DNA of 33,914 nt from Streptomyces sp. SM11. Its GTDB lineage: Bacteria > Actinomycetota > Actinomycetes > Streptomycetales > Streptomycetaceae. Below the pieces are notes generated by a model, which was not told the origin of the DNA, made no database searches, and worked only from the letters and a program-made list of their open reading frames with translations. Both the position numbers and the translations under genes were made by a program. The stretch spans positions 1 through 33,914 of the forward strand of contig NZ_NEUE01000236.1 of NCBI RefSeq assembly GCF_002910905.1, written 5' to 3'. Position 1 is the stretch's first letter, and every line of letters begins with the position of its first letter. Of the stretch, positions 22,601 to 30,590 are shown in pieces.

Positions 22601-23800
22601 CTACGGCGGGCCCGTGCCCAGCAGGGTCCAGGCCCCGTAACCGGCGGACGCACAGGCGAGGACGGCGAGGACGGCGGCCGTGCGTCCCGTGGTGCGCAGC
22701 CGCAGCAGGGCGACGGCGGCCGGGAGCAGCAGCGGGAACGCGGGCATCATCAGGCGCGGCCGGGAGCCGAAGTATCCGGCGCCGATCAGCGAGATGACGA
22801 CGATCGTGATGGCGTAGACGAGGACCGGGAGCGGCTGCCGCTTCCGTACGCAGAGCACCACCAGCCACCCGAGCAGCCCGAGGGCCGCGCACAGGCCCAG
22901 GGCGGCGGGCCACGGGAGTCCGGCGATGAAGGCGGCGAGCGCGCGTCCGCCGTCGATGTTGTTGCCCCACTGCGCCTGGACGTCGAAGTAGGCGAACGGG
23001 CTCCCTTCGCGTACGGCCACGAACACCACGTACGCCAGCCAGCCCAGCGGTGCGAAGGCCACTCCCGCGATCATCCGGGCGTTGCGGCGGAGAGCCGGGC
23101 CGATGCCGGCGCCGGCGCGGTACTCCCGTACGAGGGTGACGGCGGCGGTGACCGCCAGGGCCGCGATGAGCGCCGCCGCCGTGGGCCGGGTGAGCCCCGC
23201 CAGGACGCACAGCGCGCCCGCGACGATCCAGCGGCCGGTGAGTACGGCGTACAGCGCCCAGGCGGCCAGGGCGGTGAACAGGGTCTCCGTGTACGCCATC
23301 GACTGGACGAACGCCGTCGGGTAGACGCCCCAGAGCGCGGCCAGCACCACGCCCGTACGCCGTCCGCGAAGATGGGAGCCGACGGCGAAGATGCCCCAGG
23401 CGGCAAGCAGCCCGGCCGTCCAGGCGACCAGGAGTCCGGCGCCGCCGAGGGTGAGCGGGGTCACGGCGGAGATGGCGCGTTCCAGGGCCGGGAGCAGGGG
23501 GAAGAACGCCAGATCGGAGTGGACGGAGCCGTCCGGGAGGGTGACGGTGTAGCGGTAGCCGTTCTCGGCGATGCGCTGGTACCAGACGGAGTCCCAGCGT
23601 CCGCTGAGCGGCCCCAAGGGGTCCTTCCCGGCGGCCGACGCGGCTGCCCAGAAGACAAGGAGCCCCAGGGCCCGCACGGCTGCGTAGACCGTGAGCGCGG
23701 GCGCGGCGGCCCGGAACGCGGCGGCGGCACGGGGCCCGGGAGCGCGGGGGCCCGGGGCCGGACGGGCGGCCGTCCGGGTGCGGAGCTGGTGATCGGACAT
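22601..23800 (-). CDS. Polytopic membrane glycosyltransferase, PIG-V/mannosyltransferase-like
   Basis: The product has 399 residues. A Pro/Arg/Ala-rich cytoplasmic start precedes about ten membrane segments. After the first segment comes the loop SGRWDSVWYQRIAENGY; W-D-x-x-W-Y-x-x-I-A-x-x-G-Y is the signature of PIG-V-like mannosyltransferases, where the Asp is likely catalytic. Later landmarks are SDLAFFPLLPALER, YPTAFVQSMAYTETLFTALAAWALY and GSRPRLMMPAFPLLLPAA. Such enzymes use polyprenyl-phosphate sugars on the outer face of the membrane; donor and acceptor are unknown. The ATG lacks a Shine-Dalgarno sequence. Confidence 0.85.
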   Translation of the reverse strand: MSDHQLRTRTAARPAPGPRAPGPRAAAAFRAAAPALTVYAAVRALGLLVFWAAASAAGKDPLGPLSGRWDSVWYQRIAENGYRYTVTLPDGSVHSDLAFFPLLPALERAISAVTPLTLGGAGLLVAWTAGLLAAWGIFAVGSHLRGRRTGVVLAALWGVYPTAFVQSMAYTETLFTALAAWALYAVLTGRWIVAGALCVLAGLTRPTAAALIAALAVTAAVTLVREYRAGAGIGPALRRNARMIAGVAFAPLGWLAYVVFVAVREGSPFAYFDVQAQWGNNIDGGRALAAFIAGLPWPAALGLCAALGLLGWLVVLCVRKRQPLPVLVYAITIVVISLIGAGYFGSRPRLMMPAFPLLLPAAVALLRLRTTGRTAAVLAVLACASAGYGAWTLLGTGPP

Positions 23801-23807
23801 ATGGCCG

Positions 23808-23813
23808 ATTATG
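23808..23813 (-). promoter_or_regulatory. Possible -10 element of a leaderless transcript
   Basis: On the minus strand CATAAT ends seven bases before the ATG of the glycosyltransferase gene, and that ATG has no ribosome binding site. This spacing fits transcription starting at or next to the ATG. No -35 match is seen 17 bases upstream. Confidence 0.3.
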
Positions 23814-23875
23814 ACGTCGGCAGCGGGCTTCCCCCGCCACGGTCGGCCCGGGGCATCCCGACCGGGCGGCCCGGC

Positions 23876-24469
23876 TCAAACGCCGAGAACCTCGTTCCCG
23901 AAGGCCTTCCACGGGGACATCTCCACCGCGTCCATGACCGCCAGCTGCGGGTGCCGGGCCGCCGTCTCGTCCCGTACGGCGACGGTGTCCGGCCAGGCGT
24001 CGAGGTGCGCGGCGCCCTCGATGACGACGCCGTCCCAGTCGGTGGCGGCCGTCGCGCCACTCCGGTCGACGACGAAGCCGATACACAGCACGGAGGCCCG
24101 TCCCACCGTCCGCCGGATGGCGCTCACCGCGCGCTCCCGCTCCGGCCCGGGCAGCTCCCCGACGGAGAACTCGACGGCGACTGCACCGGCCCGGGCATGC
24201 CTGATGCGCACCAGGAGGTCGAGGCCTTCATCGGTCCACAACCGGAATCCGACCTCGCGCAGCCGCTGGAGGCCGGCGATGGACAGCAACTGTTCGCGGG
24301 TGACGGGCGAACGGGCCCCGAGGGAAGCGGAGTCGAGGCTCACGAGCACCACACGGCCGGTCACCGGGTGCGCTGGGCGGAGCCCTTCGGCCTCCAGGTC
24401 GCCCAGCAGCGTCCGTGCGTCCAGCCGGGTCCAGCCCAGGTGGTACGAGTAGAAGAATCCGGCACCCAT
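23876..24469 (-). CDS. Hypothetical protein
   Basis: The product has 197 residues from the ATG at 24469, with a G-rich GGGGGTGGG stretch 5-13 bases upstream. I do not recognise the family. It begins MGAGFFYSYHLGWTRLDARTLLGDLEAEG and is a soluble alpha/beta protein by eye, with GRVVLVSLDS, GAVAVEFSVGELPGPERERAVSAIRRTVG, ASVLCIGFVVDR and DWDGVVIEGAAHLDAW. There is no signal peptide or membrane segment. A longer open frame reaches 24616, but its sequence is low-complexity Arg/Pro and is unlikely to be translated. It is upstream of and co-directional with the glycosyltransferase gene, 75 bases apart. Confidence 0.65.
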   Translation of the reverse strand: MGAGFFYSYHLGWTRLDARTLLGDLEAEGLRPAHPVTGRVVLVSLDSASLGARSPVTREQLLSIAGLQRLREVGFRLWTDEGLDLLVRIRHARAGAVAVEFSVGELPGPERERAVSAIRRTVGRASVLCIGFVVDRSGATAATDWDGVVIEGAAHLDAWPDTVAVRDETAARHPQLAVMDAVEMSPWKAFGNEVLGV

Positions 24470-24752
24470 CGACGCCCACCCCCATCGCTCTGCATCCCAC
24501 CGGCGTCGTGGTCGGCGACCCCCGGCACCTACGAGAGTACTGAGCGGCGGCCCGGACTGCGTGGGTCCACGGGCCCACGGGCCCACGGGCGGCCCCAAGC
24601 GGAACGGCCGCCGCACTCCGGCTGCGTAACACGGCTTTCACCTGCCGCACTTGGGCCCGGTTCTGGGGCCCGGGGGCCCGGGCGGGGGCAGCTTTTCGGC
24701 CGTACGCTCCCAACCGTCGGGCAGCACGCGCGGGGCCGAGGAGAGGTGCACC
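24470..24752. other. Intergenic region with short GC repeats
   Basis: No gene is supported here. It contains a CACGGGCC repeat three times near 24571-24592 and GGGCCC-rich pairing near 24654-24680. It holds the promoter side of the hypothetical gene (minus strand) and of the interrupted small frame (plus strand). Confidence 0.4.
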
Positions 24753-25010
24753 GTGAGCGGTGACGGGGGCTGAGGCTGGGGCTGAGGCTGGGGCTGGGGC
24801 TGGGGAGACTGGAGCGCGGGGCACAAACCGCCGGGGCGCCACGGCACCGCGGGGTCCGGCGCCCCACGCCAGGGCCAACAGGGCGGCCGGTTCTTCGCAC
24901 TGACCCGCAACTGGGTGACGGGCGCGCTCGCCTGTCTCGCCGCCGGATTCGTCACGAGCCGGGTGCTGGTGGAACTACTGGGCACCGAGGTGCGGGGTCG
25001 ATCACAGTGA
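24753..25010 (+). pseudogene. Small membrane-protein frame interrupted by two in-frame TGA codons
   Basis: A GTG at 24753 has AGGAG nine bases upstream (GAGGAG 24738-24743). The frame reads M-S-G-D-G-G, then TGA (24771), G-W-G, TGA (24783), and continues with further Gly-Trp pairs. A polar stretch and then GRFFALTRNWVTGALACLAAG follow, with a probable membrane segment ending near LVELLGTEVRGRSQ and a final TGA at 25008. The two stops occupy Trp positions in a GGNTGG repeat, so the likely ancestor had TGG there. No alternative start lies between the stops and the hydrophobic part. It is most simply a pseudogene of an 85-codon gene. I do not recognise the family. Confidence 0.5.
24768..24804 (+). 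repeat. 12-base/6-base tandem repeat coding Gly-Trp pairs
   Basis: GGCTGAGGCTGG occurs twice in tandem (24768-24779 and 24780-24791), followed by GGCTGG units. The 12-base period carries both TGA codons, so one mutation followed by a duplication would explain both. Confidence 0.7.
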
Positions 25011-25088
25011 AGTAGGGCATAGAAGGCCGGACTTGCGGCGTTGCACACTCCACTGCCCTTCCGCCGCCGTCCTCCAGGAGACCCCGCC

Positions 25089-25856
25089 ATGGCAGAGCTG
25101 AAGATCGACGCCGTCGTGTTCGACGTGCTCGGCACGCTCGTCGACGAACCCGCCGGACTCCGCGCCGGCATCCGCGCCCTCGCCCCGTCCCTGGACGGCC
25201 CCGGAATCGAACGGCTTCTGCTGCTGTGGCAGCGGCACATCGAGCGCGAGCAGCGCCGTGTCCTCGACGGCGACCGGCCCTACCTCCCCAGCGACGCACT
25301 CGACCGGGAGGCCGCGGGGGTCGTCGCGGCGGCTGCGGGGGGCATCGTGGCGGGCGCGGGTCTCGTCCCGGAGGCCGCGGGGGTCATGGATCCGGCGGCG
25401 GTGGAGGAGCCGGCGGCGGTGGAGGAGCCGGCCGCGGTGGAGGAGCTGGCCAGGTCGGCCCGCCGCCTCCCGCCGTGGCCCGACACCGTGGCCGGACTCG
25501 CCCGGCTCGCCGGACACTTCCCGCTGATCGGCCTCTCCAACGCGAGCCGGACAGCGCTGCTGGAACTCAACGCCCACGCCGGCCTGCGCTGGCACCAGGC
25601 CCTGTCCGCCGAGGACACCCGCGCCTACAAGCCGGACCCGGCGGTCTACCGGCTGGCCGTCACCGTCGCCGGGCGGCCACCGGAGCGCCTGCTGATGGTC
25701 GCCGCCCACGCCTGGGACCTGCGCGGTGCGCAGACGCTGGGCCTGCGCACCGCCTATGTGGCCCGCCCGGTCGGCGACCCGCCCACGGCCTCGGACCGGT
25801 TCGACCTGTACGCGGAGGACCTGGCGGATCTGGCGGGGCAACTGGGCGTGTCCTAG
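25089..25856 (+). CDS. HAD superfamily hydrolase, haloacid dehalogenase type II-like
   Basis: The product has 255 residues. Motif I is VVFDVLGTLVDE, with nucleophile Asp12. Motif II is LIGLSNASR (Ser150) and motif III has Lys181 in RAYKPDPAVY. The last motif reads MVAAHAWDLRGAQTLGLRTAYV, where L-2-haloacid dehalogenases have S-x-N-x-x-D, so a true dehalogenase activity is doubtful; a phosphatase or related hydrolase is possible. Between cap helix and core, residues 102-119 are three copies of P-A-A-V-E-E from an 18-base tandem repeat. The ATG has AGGAG 7-11 bases upstream. It converges on the aldo/keto reductase gene with only 24 bases between stops. Confidence 0.88.
   Translation: MAELKIDAVVFDVLGTLVDEPAGLRAGIRALAPSLDGPGIERLLLLWQRHIEREQRRVLDGDRPYLPSDALDREAAGVVAAAAGGIVAGAGLVPEAAGVMDPAAVEEPAAVEEPAAVEELARSARRLPPWPDTVAGLARLAGHFPLIGLSNASRTALLELNAHAGLRWHQALSAEDTRAYKPDPAVYRLAVTVAGRPPERLLMVAAHAWDLRGAQTLGLRTAYVARPVGDPPTASDRFDLYAEDLADLAGQLGVS
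25392..25445 (+). repeat. 18-base in-frame tandem triplication in the HAD gene
   Basis: Three copies of an 18-base unit (CCGGCGGCGGTGGAGGAG with one changed base in the third) encode three PAAVEE hexapeptides. The period keeps the frame. Confidence 0.85.
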
Positions 25857-25880
25857 CGATGGTGACCGGTACCCGGAGTG

Positions 25881-26795
25881 TCAGCCCGCCTCGCCGCCCT
25901 GGTGGAGGGCTTCCAGCACGGCCAGTTCGTCGTCGGACAGCCGCAGGGCTCCGGCGGAGACGTTGGCGGCCAGGTGGTCCGGATTTCCGGTGCCGGGGAT
26001 GGCGAGCACGTGGGGCCCGCGGTGCAGTGTCCAGGCCAGCCGGACCTGGGCCGTACTCACTCCGTGCGCGCGGGCGACGGTGAGCAGCGCGTAACCGTCG
26101 GCGTCCGGGGAAGCGCCCGCATCGCACCCGGCGCCCGCGATGGAGTAGAAGGGCACGAAGGCGATCCCCTGCTCACCGCAGGTCCGCAGGAACGCGTCCT
26201 GGTCCGGCGACCCGAGCCCGTACTTGTTCTGCACGCACACCACCGGCGCGATGGCGCGGGCTTCGGCGAGCTGCGCGGGGCCGACGTTGGAGACGCCGAG
26301 GTGACGGATCAGCCCGGCCTCGCGCAGTTCGGCCAGCGCTCCGAAACGCTCGGCGATCGAATCGGTGCCCACGATGCGCAGGTTCACCACGTCGAGGTGC
26401 TCGCGGCCGAGCTGCCGGAGGTTCTCCTCGACCTGCCCGCGCAACTGCCCCGGCGTGGCGTGGGTCTGCCACTGGCCCGAGGGGTCGCGTCCCGGCCCGA
26501 CCTTGGTGGTGATGACCAGGTCGTCGGGGTAGGGGGCGAGCGCGCTGTTGATCAGCTCGTTGGCGGAGCGGAGCCGGGAGAAGTAGAAGGCGGCGGTGTC
26601 GAGGTGGTTCACGCCGAGCTCGCGGGCCCGGCGCAGCACCCGTATCGCACGGTCCCGGTCGCCCGGCACCGCGTCGACGTCGAACGCTTCGCCCTGCTGC
26701 GGCAACCGCATCGTCCCGAACCCGATCCGGTTGACCACGAGGTCGCCGAGGGTCCAGGTGCCGGACACTGCCGCAGTGATCGTCTCTGATGTCAT
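25881..26795 (-). CDS. Aldo/keto reductase, PdxI/YdbC-like
   Basis: The product has 304 residues and is an NADPH-dependent TIM barrel. The N-terminal part is VVNRIGFGTMRLP. The catalytic residues Asp66, Tyr71 (NHLDTAAFYF) and Lys98 (VITTKVGPG) are present. The usual His is Asn138 in LDVVNLRIVG; this V-V-N-L-R form is typical of the YdbC/pyridoxal reductase-like branch rather than a defect. The C-terminal IPGTGNPDHLAANV binds the cofactor phosphate. Reduction of pyridoxal or another aldehyde is possible but untested. The ATG at 26795 has GGAG 11 bases upstream; a longer frame runs into a hexanucleotide repeat (His-Val repeat) and is not likely coding. Confidence 0.9.
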   Translation of the reverse strand: MTSETITAAVSGTWTLGDLVVNRIGFGTMRLPQQGEAFDVDAVPGDRDRAIRVLRRARELGVNHLDTAAFYFSRLRSANELINSALAPYPDDLVITTKVGPGRDPSGQWQTHATPGQLRGQVEENLRQLGREHLDVVNLRIVGTDSIAERFGALAELREAGLIRHLGVSNVGPAQLAEARAIAPVVCVQNKYGLGSPDQDAFLRTCGEQGIAFVPFYSIAGAGCDAGASPDADGYALLTVARAHGVSTAQVRLAWTLHRGPHVLAIPGTGNPDHLAANVSAGALRLSDDELAVLEALHQGGEAG

Positions 26796-27151
26796 GCCGG
26801 GATGATCTCCGGGCGGCGGTGGCCCCGGCAATGATTCAGTTACGCCTGATTCATCGCCGGGACCAGGGTTCACGGGACCGAGTCCGCGTACGCGTACGTG
26901 GACGCGTACATGGACGTGGACGTGGACGTGGACGTGGACGTGGGTGAGGCTGCCCGGCCATCCCCAACTGGCCTGCCCGGCCCGGGGTGCGGACCCGGCT
27001 GCGGGCATCGCGCCCGGTATTGCGGCACCGCCGCCCTGGTGGCCGTACTGGGCCGGTCGCGCACCCTGCTGCCGGCCGAACCGGAGACCCCGGCCCCGAC
27101 CACCGAACGGGCACGCCTCACGCCCTACGCACTACGCGCTACGCCTACGCA
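26796..27151. other. Repeat-bearing intergenic region between aldo/keto reductase and amidase genes
   Basis: These 356 bases hold no supported gene. They contain the promoter side of the aldo/keto reductase gene (minus strand), a nine-unit hexanucleotide repeat, and a second short repeat of CTACGC-type units at about 27124-27157 that touches the amidase stop. No hairpin terminator for the amidase is evident. Confidence 0.6.
26886..26939. repeat. Hexanucleotide tandem repeat, nine units
   Basis: The units are GCGTAC twice, GTGGAC, GCGTAC, ATGGAC and then GTGGAC four times, all in strict 6-base period. It starts 91 bases upstream of the aldo/keto reductase ATG, so it could lie in or near its promoter. 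In one minus-strand frame it would encode a His-Val repeat. Confidence 0.9.
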
Positions 27152-28603
27152 CTACGTCGGTGCCTGGAAGCCGCCGATCCTCCGCTCAAGCAGTTCGGCC
27201 AGCCGCAGCGGGGTGCGGTCCTCGAACATCGGACCGATGATCTGCACGCCCACCGGCAGTCCCTCGGGCGACCGGCCCGCCGGTACGGCGGTGGAAGGCA
27301 GACCGGGCATGGTGGCCAGGCCGGCCCAGACGAACTGGTCGAAATACGGGAACCCGACGCCGTCGATATCGATCCGGCGGGCCAGCAGATCGGGGTTGTG
27401 GTCGTGCGGGAACGCGGGGGTGGGCGTGATGGGACACACCACGGCGTCGAAGCCGGCGAAGAACTGCCGCCAGTCGTGGCGGTGGTGCTCACGGCGGGTG
27501 TTCGCCGCGATCCAGTCGCGGTGGCTGAACACCATGCCGCGCAGCCGCGCCGCGTCGAGACTCCGGTCATCGGCGCTCAGTCCAGCGGCGTGGGCCTGCA
27601 ACCGCTCGTACGCCTCGACGGGGAAACGCGCGACGGATCCCGAGAACAGCAACTGCGTGTAGAGCTCCCCTGCTTCGGCGAGATCGGGCAGCAGCGGACT
27701 GTTCCGCTCGACGCGGGCGCCGCCGTCGGCAAGGGCGTCGGCCACCCGGCCCACGCCCGCCCGCACGGCGGACCCGGTCGGAATGAGCGGATGCTCGTCG
27801 AGGACCAGGACCCGGAAGTCGCCGATCCGCTCGTGGCGCGCGGGCGGCAGCTTCAGGTCGTACGCCACACCGGACGTGAGCGGGTCCGGTCCGGCCATGA
27901 CATCGAGAAGGAGCGTGAGGTCACGGGCGCTGCGCGCCATCGGACCGACGACGGCGAGGTCCGGCGCGAACGGCAACGCGGGCGTGGCGGGCGGGGCCAT
28001 GCCTCGGTCCGCCACGAGCCCGACGGTCGGCTTGTGCGCGTAGACACCGCAGAAATGTGCGGGGGTGCGCAGCGAACCGGCGAGGTCGGAGCCGATGGAC
28101 AGCGCGCCGAACCCGGACGCCAGCGCCGCCGCCGATCCACCGGAGGACCCACCCGACGTACGACCGTGGTCCCACGGGTTGTTGGTGGTGCCGTAGATCT
28201 CGTTGAAGCTCTGTATGTCCTGCAGCCCCAAGGGCACATTGGTCTTGCCAAGCACCACCGCACCCGCGGCCTTCAGCCGCGACACCTGCACCGCGTCCTC
28301 GGCGGGCAGGTGGTTCCGGTGCTGCGGCATGCCCCAGGTCGTGGGCAGCCCGGCGATGTTGTAGGACTCCTTCACCGTCACCGGAATGCCGAGCAACGGC
28401 CGGTCCTCACCACGGGCACGCGCCTGGTCGGCATCGCGGGCGGCGGCCCGGGCACGGTCGAAGTCCGGCACGCAGACGGCGTTGATCGCTTTGTCGTCCC
28501 GCTCGATGCGGGTGATCGCATCGTCGGTCAGTTCCGCGGAGGTCACTTCACCGGTACGCATGGCAGCCGCGATTTCTTCGGCCGTCAGAAAATTCCACGT
28601 CAT
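27152..28603 (-). CDS. Amidase (amidase signature family)
   Basis: The product has 483 residues, the usual length. The Ser-cisSer-Lys triad is visible: Lys78 in GIPVTVKES, the cis-Ser153 in GRTSGGSSGGSAAALASG and the nucleophile Ser177 in GSDLAGSLRTPA. PMARSARDLTLLLDVMAG and the C-terminal PVGVQIIGPMFEDRT are also typical. It hydrolyses carboxamides; the natural substrate is unknown. It is not GatA: there are no gatB or gatC neighbours, and the 483-residue stand-alone form fits catabolic amidases. The ATG has no close Shine-Dalgarno sequence. It stands alone. Confidence 0.93.
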   Translation of the reverse strand: MTWNFLTAEEIAAAMRTGEVTSAELTDDAITRIERDDKAINAVCVPDFDRARAAARDADQARARGEDRPLLGIPVTVKESYNIAGLPTTWGMPQHRNHLPAEDAVQVSRLKAAGAVVLGKTNVPLGLQDIQSFNEIYGTTNNPWDHGRTSGGSSGGSAAALASGFGALSIGSDLAGSLRTPAHFCGVYAHKPTVGLVADRGMAPPATPALPFAPDLAVVGPMARSARDLTLLLDVMAGPDPLTSGVAYDLKLPPARHERIGDFRVLVLDEHPLIPTGSAVRAGVGRVADALADGGARVERNSPLLPDLAEAGELYTQLLFSGSVARFPVEAYERLQAHAAGLSADDRSLDAARLRGMVFSHRDWIAANTRREHHRHDWRQFFAGFDAVVCPITPTPAFPHDHNPDLLARRIDIDGVGFPYFDQFVWAGLATMPGLPSTAVPAGRSPEGLPVGVQIIGPMFEDRTPLRLAELLERRIGGFQAPT

Positions 28604-28739
28604 GGATACGAACGTATGCGCCTCTGGAAGAGGGCAGGAAATTCCGATTCGCGCAACGGCGACGAGATGCCGCCACCGCCCGGAGACCGCACTCGCTACG
28701 GCACTCCGGACAGCGAAGTGGGACCCCGCGTTCTGCTGC

Positions 28740-30290
28740 TCAGGTCAGCGGGCAGCTGAGAGGGAGGACACGTTCGGTCAGCCGGCCGGTGAGGAGGGTG
28801 TCGGTGACGGCCGCCTCGGCCAGCCAGTCCGCTGCGCTCAGCCGGTCCACGAGCTCCGGCAGCTCACCGGAGCCGATGGCACACCAGGAGGCGAGGGCCT
28901 CCAGACCGATGCCCTGCCCCTGGGGTCCGAGCTGTCCGCCGGCTTCGACCCCGGTGGCCAGGGCCAGGGCGAGCAACCGCACGTCGGCCGCGGTCTTGGC
29001 CTTACGGAGCTTCTTCTCCCCGACGACTCGCTGCGCCCATCCGCTGAGCTTGGGGCGCAACTTCCTGCCGAACGTGAACGGGCCCGGGTCGCTCTCGTCG
29101 GGTGTCAGGGACGGCACGCTGATCCGGGTGGGACTCTCCGGGCGGGAGGCGATCAGCTCGTCGACGGTCCCGGCGATACCCAGCCAGCCGCACTCCACCA
29201 GCTGCCCCACCAGGTGCTCGGGATCTCGCAGGGGCAGCCCCTTGAGATCCTGCCCGACGAGGTTGCCGACACCGGCCTGAGCGGTGCGCAGCGTCAGCAT
29301 GACCACCAGCAGGCGTGCGTCCGGGCCCGGCAGGGGAGCATGGTCGGCCACGTGGGTGAGGACGGACCGCGCGTGATCCCACTGCGCGGATGCGGTCAAC
29401 AACCGCGCCACAGCGGGCCCTTGTCCGTCCGGGGCCTCACCGATGCGATGCAGATGCTGGAGCCGGACGGTGGCGGCGGCCTGTTCGGCTCGCTGGGCGT
29501 CGAGGCGCAGCCCTGTGTCGGCGGTGACTTCGGCCCAGGCGGAGAAGGCCTTCGCCTTGCGGGCGTGGAGGTCGGCGAGCACCGCGAGGTCGGGTTCGGC
29601 GCGCTGCTGGTAAGCGCGGAAGAGCTCACCGAGTTCGGTGAGCTCGTCCCGCAGTGCGACGGGCCGCAGGTCGTGCGGGACGAAGCGCTGCGCGATCCTC
29701 CCTCGCCGGCCACGCTGCCGCGTCGGCCTCGCGGGCCGGGAAGCCGGCGCCTGGTGCGGGACGGCGGCCCCGGGGGCGCTGTGCGAGAAGTGCGGGCCGA
29801 CGGCCGACACAGTGGAGGCGGGAGCGGCGGCAGCCCGGAAGCCGCCGGCCGGATCCGGCCTGTCGGGGGCCGGGGCGGTGGCGACGATCTTCGCGGTGGG
29901 GTGGGCGGCCGCACAGCGCGAGCAGCACTCCATGACCCGCCACCAGCGCCCTTCCCGGTCCGTGACGACGGCCAGCACGACCGCGCCCCCGCACCGCCAG
30001 AGTGCGGGACGCTCACGCGGACCGGCTGGGCGGATGTGCGTGTGGCATTCCTCGGCCCGGCAGGCGCAGTACACCGAGGGACGGGGGGCCGGACCCACGC
30101 GCAGGTGGGCCTTGAGATGCTCGACCGCCGCCGTGCGGCCGACGGCCGCGGAGGGCAACGCCTGCGCGGCACAGGCCGGACGGCTGCACGACACGCGTAC
30201 GTCCGCACGGCCGCGCCCGACGGGGTCCAGCCGCACCGTCCACGTGCGCCCCGTCACCCGTTCGTTCGTCGCGTGGGCCTCCACACCCAT
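28740..30290 (-). CDS. Large Cys-rich hypothetical protein with probable zinc-binding N-terminal region
   Basis: The product has 516 residues from the ATG at 30290, which has GAGGAGGG close upstream. I do not recognise the family. The N-terminal 125 residues carry paired cysteines and histidines in a zinc-ribbon-like order: CSRPAC, CACRAEECHTH, a lone Cys in ALWRCGG, and CCSRC. An Ala/Pro-rich linker follows. The rest is helical and soluble, with RDELTELGELFRAYQQRAEPDLAVLADLHARKAKAFSAWAEV, a Leu-rich segment ending in VGQLVECGWLGIAGTVDELI, a basic GRKLRPKLSGWAQRVVGEKKLRK, and a closing LLTGRLTERVLPLSCPLT. A DNA- or RNA-binding role is conceivable from the zinc motifs and basic patch. Codon use matches the window. 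It sits at the edge of an IS-rich, gene-poor zone. Confidence 0.7.
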   Translation of the reverse strand: MGVEAHATNERVTGRTWTVRLDPVGRGRADVRVSCSRPACAAQALPSAAVGRTAAVEHLKAHLRVGPAPRPSVYCACRAEECHTHIRPAGPRERPALWRCGGAVVLAVVTDREGRWWRVMECCSRCAAAHPTAKIVATAPAPDRPDPAGGFRAAAAPASTVSAVGPHFSHSAPGAAVPHQAPASRPARPTRQRGRRGRIAQRFVPHDLRPVALRDELTELGELFRAYQQRAEPDLAVLADLHARKAKAFSAWAEVTADTGLRLDAQRAEQAAATVRLQHLHRIGEAPDGQGPAVARLLTASAQWDHARSVLTHVADHAPLPGPDARLLVVMLTLRTAQAGVGNLVGQDLKGLPLRDPEHLVGQLVECGWLGIAGTVDELIASRPESPTRISVPSLTPDESDPGPFTFGRKLRPKLSGWAQRVVGEKKLRKAKTAADVRLLALALATGVEAGGQLGPQGQGIGLEALASWCAIGSGELPELVDRLSAADWLAEAAVTDTLLTGRLTERVLPLSCPLT

Positions 30291-30590
30291 CACACCCTCC
30301 TCGACGCCTGTCCCTATGTGCACCGCGGCACCCCACCTGATGCTTGTGTCCGCAGCGCGCGGCGCGTCACAGTCTGCTACGCCACCCGGTCCGGATTCCG
30401 ACCCACAACGCAAACGACGGTCCGCCGTTCGGGTGACGGGCTCGGAGAGCATATGGCCGGTTTCTTGCCACGGCGGGGCAGCTGGCTGGTCCGCTGCAGG
30501 TGAAAGCAGGTCACAGTCTCGACAGGACCGACGCCCTCGTGTCGAACTCCATGACATCCCCCGCTACACCCAACGAACGTGCGGACGACC

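Noticed and set aside
21101..24763. 1220-codon plus-strand frame
   Set aside because: It runs antisense to the prepilin peptidase and glycosyltransferase genes and out of frame through DUF192; product is Gly/Arg/Gln-rich without domains.
24771..24785. Selenocysteine decoding of the two TGA codons
   Set aside because: The codons occupy Trp positions of a Gly-Trp repeat rather than a redox motif, and I see no reason to expect a SECIS element; pseudogene decay is simpler.
26886..26939. CRISPR-like array
   Set aside because: Repeats are 6 bases with no spacers; simple sequence repeat.
26796..27008. N-terminal extension of the aldo/keto reductase with a His-Val repeat
   Set aside because: The extension is translated hexanucleotide repeat; the ATG at 26795 gives the normal family start, and GGAG lies upstream of it.
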